Shown: one piece after another, positions 51,202 through 60,483 of the stretch
How the letters are laid out: each line of letters starts with the position of its first letter
Numbering within the stretch: position 1 is the first letter of the stretch
DNA from: an uncultured Polaribacter sp.
GTDB taxonomy: Bacteria; Bacteroidota; Bacteroidia; Flavobacteriales; Flavobacteriaceae
Direction of reading: 5' to 3'
Assembly (NCBI RefSeq): GCF_947496195.1
Contig: NZ_CANMBY010000001.1
Location: 124,001 to 188,000 of the forward strand
DNA: 64,000 nucleotides
Made by a program: the position numbers and the translations under genes
Notes under the pieces: model-generated
Seen by the model: only the letters and a program-made list of their open reading frames with translations
Told to the model about the DNA's origin: nothing
Database searches by the model: none

Positions 51202-52089
51202 TTATTCAAATAAAGTTGACGATAAATAACGGTCTCCTCTATCGCAAATTATAGCTACTATAACGCCTTTATCTATTGATTTTGCAATTTCTAAAGCACA
51301 ATACACAGAACCTCCACTACTCATACCTGCAAAAACACCTTCTTTTTCAGCTAATAGTTTTGTTGTTGTTTTTGCAGCTTCTTCTGTGACATCTATTGTA
51401 ATGTCTACCCTACTTTTATCAAAAAACTTTGGTACATACTCAGGAGACCACTTTCGAATACCTGGTATTTTAGCCCCTTCTGCTGGTTGTGCTCCTACAA
51501 TTACAATTTCTTTATTTTGTTCTTTTAAAAATTTTGAAGTACCCATAATTGTTCCTGTGGTACCCATAGTAGCAACAAAATGAGTTATTGTTTTATGAGT
51601 TGCATCCCATATTTCTGGTCCTGTTGTTTTATAATGTGCTTTCCAATTGTCGTCATTCTCAAACTGATTTAAAAGCACATAACCTTTTTCATCTCTTAAT
51701 TTATAAGCCAAATCTCTAGAACCTTCAATACCTGTAGCTGCTGGAGTTAAAATAACTTCTGCACCATAAGCTTTCATTGTTTTTACACGTTCTTCTGTGG
51801 CGTTTTCTGGCATAATTAATACCATATGTAAACCCATAAGTTGTGCAATAAAAGCCAAAGCAATTCCTGTATTACCACTTGTAGCTTCGACTAATGTGCC
51901 TCCTTTTTTAATATCACCTCTTTTTAATGCTTCATTAATCATATTAAAAGCAGCTCTATCTTTTACGCTTCCTCCAGGATTATTACCCTCTAACTTTAAA
52001 AGTAAGGTGACGTCTTTTTTATTAAAAATATGCTGAACTTCTATTAAAGGAGTATTGCCAATAAAATTTAAAATGGTGTTTTTTTGCAT
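51202..52089 (-). CDS. cysM: Cysteine synthase B
   Basis: PLP enzyme forming cysteine from O-acetylserine (or phosphoserine) and sulfide/thiosulfate. The 295-residue product has the PLP lysine in GGSVKDRAAFNMI (near 44), the phosphate-cradle TSGNTGIALAFIA, and GTTGTIMGTSKFL. The length and the PENATEERVKTMKAYGAEVILTP block fit the CysM type. It lies 5 bases after cysE, so acetylserine made by CysE is used by CysM. Confidence 0.94.
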   Translation of the reverse strand: MQKNTILNFIGNTPLIEVQHIFNKKDVTLLLKLEGNNPGGSVKDRAAFNMINEALKRGDIKKGGTLVEATSGNTGIALAFIAQLMGLHMVLIMPENATEERVKTMKAYGAEVILTPAATGIEGSRDLAYKLRDEKGYVLLNQFENDDNWKAHYKTTGPEIWDATHKTITHFVATMGTTGTIMGTSKFLKEQNKEIVIVGAQPAEGAKIPGIRKWSPEYVPKFFDKSRVDITIDVTEEAAKTTTKLLAEKEGVFAGMSSGGSVYCALEIAKSIDKGVIVAIICDRGDRYLSSTLFE

Positions 52090-52094
52090 TGCTG

Positions 52095-52853
52095 TTATTT
52101 TTTAAAAAAAATCTTATTTTTTGCTTGAACAGTAACTACAGAATTTTCTGGTAACGATTCTGTAATGCATACGTTTGCACCAATTACTGAGTTTGCACCA
52201 ATAACTACATCACCTCCTAAAATGGTAGCATTTGCATAAATAACTACATCATTCTCTATAGTGGGATGTCTTTTTGTTTCTGCTAAACTCTTTTTTACTT
52301 GAATACCTCCTAAGGTTACACCTTGAAATATTTTTACATGATTTTTAATTACGGTGGTTTCTCCAATGACAATACCTGTAGCATGGTCTATAAAAAAAGA
52401 CTCACCAATTTCTGCTCCAGGATGAATATCTGTACCTGTTACACCATGTGCAAACTCGCTCATCATTCTTGGTAAAATGGGTATGTTTTGATGTAAAAGT
52501 TGATGACTTAACCTATACACTATAATTGCATAAAAACCAGGATATGCCAAATAAATTTCTTCTAAACTTTTTGCTGCTGGATCACTATTTAAAGCTGCAA
52601 GTGCATCTAAATCTAGTTTGGCTCTTATTTCTTTAAAAGAAGCTGTAAAATCTAACCAATAACAATCTTTATGTTCTATGTTTAACCTCTCTAAAATTGT
52701 GTAGAATTTTTCTTGAGATTTAGGTAAGTATTCTTTACTGTAATAAGTATCAAATAAACAATTGATAATTTCTCTGGTAAACACCTCTACTGCATTTCTT
52801 AAACACATGCTGTATGATTTAGGTGTGGTATCTAATCTTGTAACCGTTTGCAT
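52095..52853 (-). CDS. cysE: Serine O-acetyltransferase
   Basis: Makes O-acetylserine for cysteine synthesis. A 252-residue protein with an N-terminal helical domain and a C-terminal left-handed parallel beta helix. Motifs are [30 protein letters not shown] (catalytic His/Asp), FQGVTLGG and [20 protein letters not shown]. The C-terminus ends [14 protein letters not shown] and not in the DGI-like tail that binds cysteine synthase in E. coli. It is in one unit with ferredoxin (10 bases upstream) and cysM (5 bases downstream). Confidence 0.93.
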   Translation of the reverse strand: MQTVTRLDTTPKSYSMCLRNAVEVFTREIINCLFDTYYSKEYLPKSQEKFYTILERLNIEHKDCYWLDFTASFKEIRAKLDLDALAALNSDPAAKSLEEIYLAYPGFYAIIVYRLSHQLLHQNIPILPRMMSEFAHGVTGTDIHPGAEIGESFFIDHATGIVIGETTVIKNHVKIFQGVTLGGIQVKKSLAETKRHPTIENDVVIYANATILGGDVVIGANSVIGANVCITESLPENSVVTVQAKNKIFFKK

Positions 52854-52863
52854 ATGTATGTAT

Positions 52864-53193
52864 TTAAGATTCTGGAGCCAATTCTATCTCTAATCCTTCT
52901 AAGGCTGGTGTAATTTGAATTTGACAACCTAACCTGCTATTGTCTTCTACATAAAAAGCTTCTGCTAACATGGCATCTTCATCATCTGACATTTCTGGTA
53001 ACTCATGATTCGATTTTATATAACACTGGCAAGATGCACACATGGCCATACCTCCGCAAACACCTATAGTACCCTCTTCTGCTAATTCATAAGAACGTAC
53101 AACTTCCATTAAATTCATAGCCATATCTGTGGGTGCCACAACATCGTGAGTTACACCATTTCTATCTGTAATTTTTAAATTTACATCATTCAT
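52864..53193 (-). CDS. [2Fe-2S] ferredoxin (adrenodoxin type)
   Basis: A 109-residue electron carrier. The cluster cysteines are in [18 protein letters not shown] (C-x5-C-x2-C) and the fourth in [11 protein letters not shown], the Cys layout of adrenodoxin/Isc-type ferredoxins. Its neighbours are cysteine synthesis genes, which suggests a part in iron-sulfur assembly or sulfur reduction; the partner is not visible. Promoter box 15 bases upstream. Confidence 0.92.
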   Translation of the reverse strand: MNDVNLKITDRNGVTHDVVAPTDMAMNLMEVVRSYELAEEGTIGVCGGMAMCASCQCYIKSNHELPEMSDDEDAMLAEAFYVEDNSRLGCQIQITPALEGLEIELAPES

Positions 53194-53208
53194 GTGTCAA
53201 ATTTTTTG

Positions 53209-53216
53209 CAAAGTTA
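53209..53216 (-). promoter_or_regulatory. Bacteroidota -7 promoter box (ferredoxin-cysE-cysM)
   Basis: TAACTTTG on the minus strand, 15 bases before the ferredoxin ATG, inside the short gap after the PagL-like gene. Confidence 0.55.
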
Positions 53217-53227
53217 GCAAACCAATT

Positions 53228-54448
53228 CTAAAAAGTTTTGCCAAAAGTAAATTGAATAGGAACAGCAACACCTGCATTATCAGAAAATATATTACCATTA
53301 GAATAATGCATAATGCGCAACTCTGCATTATATTTTCTGTTTTTTCCAAAGAAAACACCAAAACCCATGGTGTCTTGATAGGTAACATTTGTACCAGAAT
53401 CAAAGTTATCCATTATACTTTTTGTAATATAAGTGGGCCCTATGATAGAGTAGTTTGTGTAAAAATCATAGCCTTTTCTTCTTAATAAATAGAAACGTAA
53501 AACAGGAAAAATTGAAAAGGCAAATACATCTTCTTTTCCAGCAGTTTGAAAATAGGTAGTACTAACACCCCAATCTAAAGAGAAGATTTTTTCTGATCTA
53601 TAAATAAGCCTTTGATATGTTAGCGAAACTGAATGTTGTGCTTTAATATCGCCCAACCAAAAAACAGGTACTCCAAAACTTTGAAAATTTCCTACATTCA
53701 TATTCATAGAAAAGAACTCGTTCATACCATACCCAATAGCTCCAGTACCATAGCTAATTTGAAATATGTTTTTTGGAAAAAAATATTGATTATTTGCATA
53801 ATCATTTGCAGTTTTATCATCTACTTGTTGCAAGTGGTATTCGAAACCTAAAGAAGCTTGAGAAATTGAAGGCTGATTGTATGTCTCTGATTTTGGTATA
53901 AAGGTGCCATTTGCAGATAATCGCCATTTTTTACTCAACCAATATTGCACACCAAAACCATAGATTAGACTTGCAAAATGAGCATCATCATAAACCACAT
54001 TATTACCTATAGAAAAGCCCACTCTAGTTACATTTGCAATACCAGCTTCTGCGTAAATTGAGGTTTTATCAGAAATTGTAAAGTCTCTTTTTAAAGATAA
54101 TGACCATGCATTAATCCAAACACTATTTTCGTAACCAATATTATTTATATTATCATATTTAAACCAAGAAGCAGGTCTCATAGTACCAAACTGAACAGCC
54201 CAATCTTCTGCAAATTTATGCCCTAATAACATTCTGCCAGAAAACCGATTTTTACTTAATGTTTCTGATTGATAACCTGGAGCTAAATTATCATTCGTAA
54301 AAGGATAAAAAATGCCTCCAAAATTTATACTGTAATAAGAATTGGCAAGAAAATTTGTGAATTGAGTTTTTGGATTTTCTTTTTTTTGGCCTACTACTCT
54401 AAAAGAGGAAATGATTAAAAGTAAACCTAATAAAACTCTTTTTAGCAT
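53228..54448 (-). CDS. Acyloxyacyl hydrolase / PagL-like outer-membrane protein
   Basis: A 406-residue exported protein (signal peptide MLKRVLLGLLLIISSFRVVGQ). Residues 25-230 look like one OmpA/OmpW-like beta barrel (YYSINFGGIFYPFTN, GYENSVWINAW, IYGFGVQYWLSKKWRL). Residues 235-406 look like a second, PagL-like barrel; its C-terminal strand ELRIMHYSNGNIFSDNAGV carries the His-x-Ser pair of the PagL active site. It may remove the 3-O-acyl chain of lipid A. Two barrels in one chain is unusual; alternatively the N-terminal part is a long module of the same barrel. Confidence 0.75.
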   Translation of the reverse strand: MLKRVLLGLLLIISSFRVVGQKKENPKTQFTNFLANSYYSINFGGIFYPFTNDNLAPGYQSETLSKNRFSGRMLLGHKFAEDWAVQFGTMRPASWFKYDNINNIGYENSVWINAWSLSLKRDFTISDKTSIYAEAGIANVTRVGFSIGNNVVYDDAHFASLIYGFGVQYWLSKKWRLSANGTFIPKSETYNQPSISQASLGFEYHLQQVDDKTANDYANNQYFFPKNIFQISYGTGAIGYGMNEFFSMNMNVGNFQSFGVPVFWLGDIKAQHSVSLTYQRLIYRSEKIFSLDWGVSTTYFQTAGKEDVFAFSIFPVLRFYLLRRKGYDFYTNYSIIGPTYITKSIMDNFDSGTNVTYQDTMGFGVFFGKNRKYNAELRIMHYSNGNIFSDNAGVAVPIQFTFGKTF

Positions 54449-54505
54449 ATAATATATTTAGTCGGCTTTGAAAGCATCAACTAAATTAAACAAAATCTTG
54501 TAAAT

Positions 54506-55714
54506 CTAGTTTGTTGTATGTGATTTTTCTAGTTTATAAAAAGTGGCTTGCACATAATCGTCTGCATTACCAGAATTGTTACCTTGATATAAACCTGCTT
54601 TAAAATACTGGTATTGACCACTACTATCAAAACCACTACTAGACATATCTACTTCTTTAATAACATCTGGTTTACCTTCTCTAGAAATGGTAACTGTTAG
54701 GGTATTATTAATTGTTTTTATTTGGTAAGAAAATTTTTCATCTAAAGCAATACCATCTGTTGGATTTGATGCAGAATTACTTCTAGAACCAATCAAAGTA
54801 TGCCATTGTTCACTACCAAAACCATCTCTTGGTTCGTGAGCAAAATAAATAGAGCCCAAACTATTATTGGGCAACTTTCGATAATATAAACGAATTGGCT
54901 CATCATCATTTGCATGAATTTGTCCAATAATAACTCTTCCAACATGGCTAGAAGAACCAGTTGTTGTAACATGATTTACAGCTAAAGTAGCATACATTTC
55001 ACCATCAAAACCAGCAGCTGCATTTTTATCTGCTTCTGGTGATGACCCAAAAACCCAATTGTTTTTAGTAACGCCTTGTGTAGGTATACTTGTATTTGTA
55101 CCTCTTAACATTTCTCTAAGTTCAACCCTAGTATAACTGGTATTTGTAGAAGTTTTAAAACCAGCAACAGGACATTTAAAAACCAAACCTCCATCTGTAC
55201 CTGTGTAAAAATAATTAGTGTTTTGATAGTTATTATTAATTTCGGCAACTGTAATTGTTTTAGAAAAACCACTACCGTTGTTTTCTGGTGTGTTTAATTT
55301 CCAAGTAGATAAATCAAAGTTTTGTGCTGGCGATTTATTTGGGTCTAAATCATTTGCAGTACTAGCCTTAGCTTCTTGAGTAATTAATATAGCTCTTCTT
55401 AAATTACCACCAATAACAGTAATATTCCCTGAACGTAAAGTAAGATTAGGATTACTTGCAACAGTAATTAAAATAGTACCATTATTAGTCCCAAAATTAG
55501 GTGAAACTGTTACCCAGTCTAAATTATTATCTGTTACCCAATCTATATTGGCTGTTACTTTTATTGATTGAGATTCTTGATTGGAAGAAAAGGTATTTAA
55601 AGTCGAAACTAATAATTGTTCTTGAACCAAATCGTCTTTAGAATCTGACGAACCACAAGAAATAAATGAATAAAATAATATGCTTATAAAAATTAGTTTT
55701 AACCCGAATTTCAT
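54506..55714 (-). CDS. PL7 family alginate lyase (lipoprotein)
   Basis: A 402-residue lipoprotein (signal ending FISCGSSDS). Residues about 35-115 are a BACON-like domain (SVKVTANIDWVTD-type, WVTVSPNFGTNNGTILITV). Residues 125-398 are a polysaccharide lyase family 7 catalytic jelly roll with all three signature strands: RVELREML (about 198-205), IIGQIHA (QIH, about 265), and YFKAGLYQG (about 369-377). The QIH form is usually linked to guluronate-containing alginate. It would cut alginate at the cell surface or in the periplasm. No other alginate genes or SusCD pair are nearby. Confidence 0.93.
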   Translation of the reverse strand: MKFGLKLIFISILFYSFISCGSSDSKDDLVQEQLLVSTLNTFSSNQESQSIKVTANIDWVTDNNLDWVTVSPNFGTNNGTILITVASNPNLTLRSGNITVIGGNLRRAILITQEAKASTANDLDPNKSPAQNFDLSTWKLNTPENNGSGFSKTITVAEINNNYQNTNYFYTGTDGGLVFKCPVAGFKTSTNTSYTRVELREMLRGTNTSIPTQGVTKNNWVFGSSPEADKNAAAGFDGEMYATLAVNHVTTTGSSSHVGRVIIGQIHANDDEPIRLYYRKLPNNSLGSIYFAHEPRDGFGSEQWHTLIGSRSNSASNPTDGIALDEKFSYQIKTINNTLTVTISREGKPDVIKEVDMSSSGFDSSGQYQYFKAGLYQGNNSGNADDYVQATFYKLEKSHTTN

Positions 55715-55807
55715 TTAAATGTAGTTTAGTTTTACACAAACATACAAATTGGTTAACCAATTTTAAAACTTTTAGTATTAAATTATTTTACTATTGATTT
55801 TAAAAGA

Positions 55808-56980
55808 TTATGCTGTTAAGGCTTGTTGTATGTCGTTTATAATATCTTCAACATTTTCTAAACCTACAGAAATCCTTACTAAACCATTTGTAATACCTAC
55901 TTCTAAACGTTCTTCTTCAGATAATTTACCATGAGTTGTAGAGGAAGGATGTGTTACTATAGTTCTAGTGTCTCCTAAATTTGCAGATAGTGAGCACATT
56001 TTAATGTTATTTAAAAATTTTCTACCAGATGCTAAGCCTCCTTTTATTTCAAAAGCAACAATATTACCTCCTAATTTCATTTGCTGTTTAGCTGTATGAT
56101 ACTGAGGATGTGATTTTAAGAAAGGATATTTTACAAGTTCTACTTGTTTATGCTCTTCTAAAAATTGAGCTACTTTTTGTGCATTTTCGCAATGTTTTTC
56201 TACTCTTATAGCTAAAGTTTCTAAACTTTTAGACAATACCCATGCATTAAATGGCGACATTGCTGGCCCTGTATTTCTAGCAAATAAGTAGATTTCTCTT
56301 ATTAAATCTGACTTACCCACAGTAACCCCACCTAAAACTCGACCTTGACCATCGATTAATTTTGTTGCTGAATGTATTACTAAATCTGCTCCAAATTTTA
56401 TAGGCTGTTGAATGTAAGGTGTTGCAAAACAATTGTCAACAATAAATATTAAGTTGTGTTTTTTGGCGATGTTGCCTATTACCTCTAAATCTAAAATATC
56501 TACTGCAGGGTTTGTAGGTGTTTCAATATAAAGAATCTTGGTGTTTTCTTGAATTAAACTTTCAATAATATCAACTTCATCTACCTTAAAATAAGAGGTT
56601 TCTATATTCCATTTAGGTAAATATTTAGTAAACATACTATGTGTAGAACCAAATACAGACCTACAAGAAACAATATGATCGCCAGCATTTAGTAACGCAG
56701 CAAAAGAAGAAAAAATAGCAGACATACCTGTTGCAAAAGCATAACCAGCCTCTGCACCTTCCATAGCTACAATTTTATCTACAAACTCTGTGGTATTTGG
56801 GTTTGTAAAACGGCTATATAAATTACGTTGCTTCTCTTCTGCAAAAGAAGCACGCATATCTTCTGCATCATCAAAAACAAAACTAGAGGTTACAAATAAT
56901 GGTGTAGAATGTTCAGAATACTGAGTTCTCTCTGTTTGGTTTCTTATAGCTTGGGTTTCGAAATGTTTTTTGTTGCTCAT
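55808..56980 (-). CDS. Trans-sulfuration PLP enzyme (MetB/MetZ-like)
   Basis: A 390-residue Cys/Met-metabolism PLP enzyme. Family marks are NLYSRFTNPNTTEFVDKIVAMEGAEAGYAFATGMSAIF, the PLP lysine in VIHSATKLIDGQGRVLGG, and SHPSSTTHGKLSEEERLEVGI-like THPSSTTHGKLSEEE. It resembles O-succinyl/acetylhomoserine sulfhydrylase or cystathionine gamma-synthase; the substrate is not decided by sequence. Third gene of the SAM-I controlled unit behind metY and the metX-thrA fusion, so it acts in homocysteine formation. Confidence 0.88.
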   Translation of the reverse strand: MSNKKHFETQAIRNQTERTQYSEHSTPLFVTSSFVFDDAEDMRASFAEEKQRNLYSRFTNPNTTEFVDKIVAMEGAEAGYAFATGMSAIFSSFAALLNAGDHIVSCRSVFGSTHSMFTKYLPKWNIETSYFKVDEVDIIESLIQENTKILYIETPTNPAVDILDLEVIGNIAKKHNLIFIVDNCFATPYIQQPIKFGADLVIHSATKLIDGQGRVLGGVTVGKSDLIREIYLFARNTGPAMSPFNAWVLSKSLETLAIRVEKHCENAQKVAQFLEEHKQVELVKYPFLKSHPQYHTAKQQMKLGGNIVAFEIKGGLASGRKFLNNIKMCSLSANLGDTRTIVTHPSSTTHGKLSEEERLEVGITNGLVRISVGLENVEDIINDIQQALTA

Positions 56981-56999
56981 TTATTTTATGATGTGATTC

Positions 57000-57036
57000 T
57001 GAAACAAGTTCAGAAAGACACTTTGTGTCTAGTTGT
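57000..57036. repeat. Short dispersed repeat between metX-thrA and metB-like gene
   Basis: CTGAAACAAGTTCAG and AGACACTTTGTGTCT, two small adjacent hairpins, fill the 48-base intergenic gap and are a common Flavobacteriaceae dispersed motif (CTGAAACAAGTTCAG). The right part overlaps the last codons of the fusion gene. Confidence 0.55.
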
Positions 57037-60000
57037 TATGTTTTGCTAATCTTAAAATATCTCCAAAAACACCTCTTGCAGTTACATTAGCTCCTGCACC
57101 TGCACCTTGTATTACAATGGGCTGATTACCATAAGATTCTGTGTAAATCTCAAAAATAGCATCAGAACCTTGTAAAGAACCTAAAGGAGTGTTTTTTGGT
57201 GTTGATATTAGTTTAACTTCTAAATTTCCTTTTTCTTTTGATAAATCTCCACTTAATTCGCCTATATATCTTAATACATGATTTGGTTTTTGAGCATCTT
57301 TAAGAGTTTGATACTCTTGATTCATTAGCCCTAAATTGTCTAGAAAATTTTTAACAGAGCCATTTCTTAATTGTTCTGGCATTAAGTTTTTAATGTCAAC
57401 TTCATTCAACTCGTTTTTTAAATCTAATTCTCTTGCTAAAATCAATAGTTTTCTTGCAACATCATTACCTCCTAAATCTTCTCTAGGGTCTGGCTCTGTA
57501 AAACCTTTTTGAATCGCTTCTTTAAGCACCTCTGAAAAAGAAACATCTTGTGATGAAAATGTATTAAATAAATAACTTAAAGACCCCGAAAAAACGCCTC
57601 TAATTTTTGTGATATTTTCTCCAGATTCATGCAATAAACGAATGGTATCTATTAGAGGCAACCCTGCACCCACATTGGTTTCGTATAAATATTGTTTTTT
57701 TTGTTCTTTTAGTTTTGCACGCAACTCTTTATAAAAATCAAAAGACAGCGTGTTTGCTATTTTATTGCAAGAAACCAAATCGAAACCAGCCTCTATTAAC
57801 GGAATGTAATTTGAAACAAAGGTTTTACTAGCAGTATTATCTACAGCAATTAAATTTTCGAAATGATGGTCTTTTGCAAAGTTGATAACATCTTGTACAG
57901 TTGCATTTGAATGCCCTTTATCTTCTAAGTCTTGTTCCCAACTTTTAGAAACCCCTGTAGAACTTAATAATACTTTTTTAGAGTTAGCTACAGCAAAAAT
58001 ATGTAACTGTATTTTTCGTCTTTCTAATATAGAAGTTGCATTGTCTATTATTTGATGTATAAGAGTACTACCCACTAATCCTTTACCAAAAATGGCAATA
58101 TTTATTTTTTTATTGACTCCGAAAACTTGACCATGAATTACATTTACAGCTTTATGTAATTCGTCTTTTTTAACCACCAAGCTTACATTTTTACCTGTAA
58201 TGGTATTATTAAATAATACAGGTATGATATGGTTTTTAATTAAAGCATTATAAGGGTGATGAAACTCACTTAAATCTTGCCCAATAATAGAAATTACAGC
58301 AACATTTTTTGTGACAGAAATTTGATTTACATCTTGCGAATAAAAGTCGTTTTCGAATTCGTTTTCTAAGGCTAACACAGCTTCTTCTGCATGGTTAGCA
58401 TTAATAATAAGACCTATACCTCTTTCTGATGAGCCTTGAGAAATAATACTAACACTAATGTTTTTATGGCTTAACGCTTTAAAAATACGAGCATCTACCC
58501 CTACTTTACCTAACAAACCTCTACCCTCAAAATTTAAAAGAGCCACATTATTAAGTGTAGAAATAGAAGTAATTCCTTTTGATGAGGATTCAGCTGTAAT
58601 TAACGTTCCTTTGTCTTCTGGATTAAACGTATTTAAAATTCTAAGGTTAATATTCTTCTCTAATAAGGGGATGATAGTTTTAGCATGTAATATAGATGCT
58701 CCAAAATTTGCCAATTCATTAGCTTCTGAATAAGAAAGCTGTGAAATCTTTTTGGCATCTGAAACCAAATCTGGATTGGCAGTATAAATACCACTTACAT
58801 GTGTATAATTTTGTAATTCTTCTGCATCTAAATAATTGGCTAAAAGTGCAGCTGTATAGTTGCTTCCATTTCTACCCAAAGTAGTAGTTTCTCCTTTTTT
58901 ATTTGAAGCAATAAATCCAGTTACAATATTTATTGAGTTTTTATTCTTTTTAAAATATTCAGTAACATTTTCTTTAGAAATAGACTGTATTGGTTTTGCG
59001 TTTCCAAAAGATTCATCTGTAACAATAAGTGCTCTAGCATCTACAACATTTGCCTCTATTTTTAATTCTTTTAATAAGCTAGAAAGTAGCTTAGCAGCAA
59101 GTAATTCGCCTTGTGCTAACACCTCATCTTTAATTTTTTGGCTATAATCACCTAATAAAGAAACACCCTCAAAAATAGTTTCTAATTTTAAAAATTCAAT
59201 TGATAAATCGACTTTAGAATTTGGTTTTTGTTGATATTCTTTAAACTTAATAAAGTCAGACATGTACTCTTTTTTTAGAGCTGCTTTTTCCAAAATATTT
59301 TCTAATTGATTAGTAGCATTTCCTCTAGCAGAAACTACTACTGTAAAATTTTCTCCGTTTTTATATTTTTTAGAAATAATGTTTAAAACATTTTCTAGAC
59401 CAGCATCATTTGCAAGAGATTTACCCCCAAACTTAATCACTTTCATCTTTTGCTTTTTGTAATCTTTATTAAAAATTGGTTCTATTATTTTTTGTAATTG
59501 ATTGTATTCTATTAAAAATGCATCATGACCATGAACAGAATTAATTTCGTTATAGGTAACATTGGGTTTATTTAATGCCATTAATTTTTGTGTTTCTCTG
59601 TTTTCTTCTGCTGTAAAAAACAAATCTGAGTCTACACCAATAATGTGTATATCTGCTTCAATAGCATCTAGAATAGCTGCACTTTTTTCTCCATTATTGG
59701 TAACATCAATGGTTTTTAATAATTGATTCATTAACTTATAGGAAGACAATTGAAAACGCTCTTGTAATTTTTTTCCATGATGCAACAACCAACTTTCTAT
59801 ATTAAAAATCTCTAATTCTTTATTTTTTGTTCTATGAAAACGCTCTTTAAAAGATTCTGGTGTTCTGTAACACAACATGGCATGCATACGTGCATCATGA
59901 ACTGGGTTTTTAGAATTTACTAGAAACTGTTCTTGTATTTGGCAGTTTGCAATTAACCAATCTGTAGATTTCCAATCTGTAGCAACAGGAATAAAATGTT

Positions 60001-60430
60001 TGGTGATTTTATTGTTTAAAACTACCATTTCCCAAGCAATACCACCCCCTAAAGAACCCCCAATTAAAGCAAATAACTGCGTAATATTTAATTGCTGTAA
60101 TCCTTCTAAAAACAACCTAGCAATATCTCTAGCTATAAAGCTTTTATAATCGTCAATAATAAAACCATCAAAACCATTACCAGGAATATTAAATGCTAAA
60201 ACAGTATACTTCTGCGTATTAATTGTTTTATTTTCTCCAATAATTGCTGACCACCAACCTTCTTTTCCTGCTACATTACTATTACCAGTTAATGCATGGT
60301 TTACCAAAACAATAGGAGCAGTACCTAATTGTAACCCAAATAATTGATAACTCAGTTTAATGTTTTCAAATTGAGTACCACTTTCTGTTGTAAAGTGCTT
60401 TAGTATGATATGATGTAATGAATGTTTCAA
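57029..60430 (-). CDS. Homoserine O-acetyltransferase / aspartokinase-homoserine dehydrogenase fusion
   Basis: A 1133-residue trifunctional protein. Residues 1-328 are a MetX-type alpha/beta hydrolase (VNHALTGNSNVAG, nucleophile in GGSLGGGIAWEM near 123, catalytic His in HGHDAFL near 300). From Met329 comes an aspartokinase (MKVIKFGGKSLAN, ARGNATNQ, ACT repeats), and from about 775 a homoserine dehydrogenase (IAIFGKGLVGSTLIHQI, GVFSGSLSYLF, EPDPREDLGGNDVARKLLILAR). It would phosphorylate aspartate, make homoserine and acetylate it in one chain. Met329 is exactly where a free ThrA would start, so an internal start is possible. Second gene behind a SAM-I riboswitch. Confidence 0.95.
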   Translation of the reverse strand: MKHSLHHIILKHFTTESGTQFENIKLSYQLFGLQLGTAPIVLVNHALTGNSNVAGKEGWWSAIIGENKTINTQKYTVLAFNIPGNGFDGFIIDDYKSFIARDIARLFLEGLQQLNITQLFALIGGSLGGGIAWEMVVLNNKITKHFIPVATDWKSTDWLIANCQIQEQFLVNSKNPVHDARMHAMLCYRTPESFKERFHRTKNKELEIFNIESWLLHHGKKLQERFQLSSYKLMNQLLKTIDVTNNGEKSAAILDAIEADIHIIGVDSDLFFTAEENRETQKLMALNKPNVTYNEINSVHGHDAFLIEYNQLQKIIEPIFNKDYKKQKMKVIKFGGKSLANDAGLENVLNIISKKYKNGENFTVVVSARGNATNQLENILEKAALKKEYMSDFIKFKEYQQKPNSKVDLSIEFLKLETIFEGVSLLGDYSQKIKDEVLAQGELLAAKLLSSLLKELKIEANVVDARALIVTDESFGNAKPIQSISKENVTEYFKKNKNSINIVTGFIASNKKGETTTLGRNGSNYTAALLANYLDAEELQNYTHVSGIYTANPDLVSDAKKISQLSYSEANELANFGASILHAKTIIPLLEKNINLRILNTFNPEDKGTLITAESSSKGITSISTLNNVALLNFEGRGLLGKVGVDARIFKALSHKNISVSIISQGSSERGIGLIINANHAEEAVLALENEFENDFYSQDVNQISVTKNVAVISIIGQDLSEFHHPYNALIKNHIIPVLFNNTITGKNVSLVVKKDELHKAVNVIHGQVFGVNKKINIAIFGKGLVGSTLIHQIIDNATSILERRKIQLHIFAVANSKKVLLSSTGVSKSWEQDLEDKGHSNATVQDVINFAKDHHFENLIAVDNTASKTFVSNYIPLIEAGFDLVSCNKIANTLSFDFYKELRAKLKEQKKQYLYETNVGAGLPLIDTIRLLHESGENITKIRGVFSGSLSYLFNTFSSQDVSFSEVLKEAIQKGFTEPDPREDLGGNDVARKLLILARELDLKNELNEVDIKNLMPEQLRNGSVKNFLDNLGLMNQEYQTLKDAQKPNHVLRYIGELSGDLSKEKGNLEVKLISTPKNTPLGSLQGSDAIFEIYTESYGNQPIVIQGAGAGANVTARGVFGDILRLAKHNN

Positions 60431-60444
60431 ACAATATATTTTTT

Positions 60445-60471
60445 GAGCCTTTCTAAAAAAAAGAAAGGCTC
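60445..60471. promoter_or_regulatory. Intercistronic hairpin before the metX-thrA gene
   Basis: GAGCCTTTCT pairs with AGAAAGGCTC, a perfect 10-bp stem with a 7-base loop, 15 bases before the fusion gene start and just after the metY stop. On the minus strand it is followed by A residues, not U, so it is not an ordinary terminator. It may adjust mRNA stability or translation of the fusion. Confidence 0.6.
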
Positions 60472-60483
60472 AATGAATTAAAG

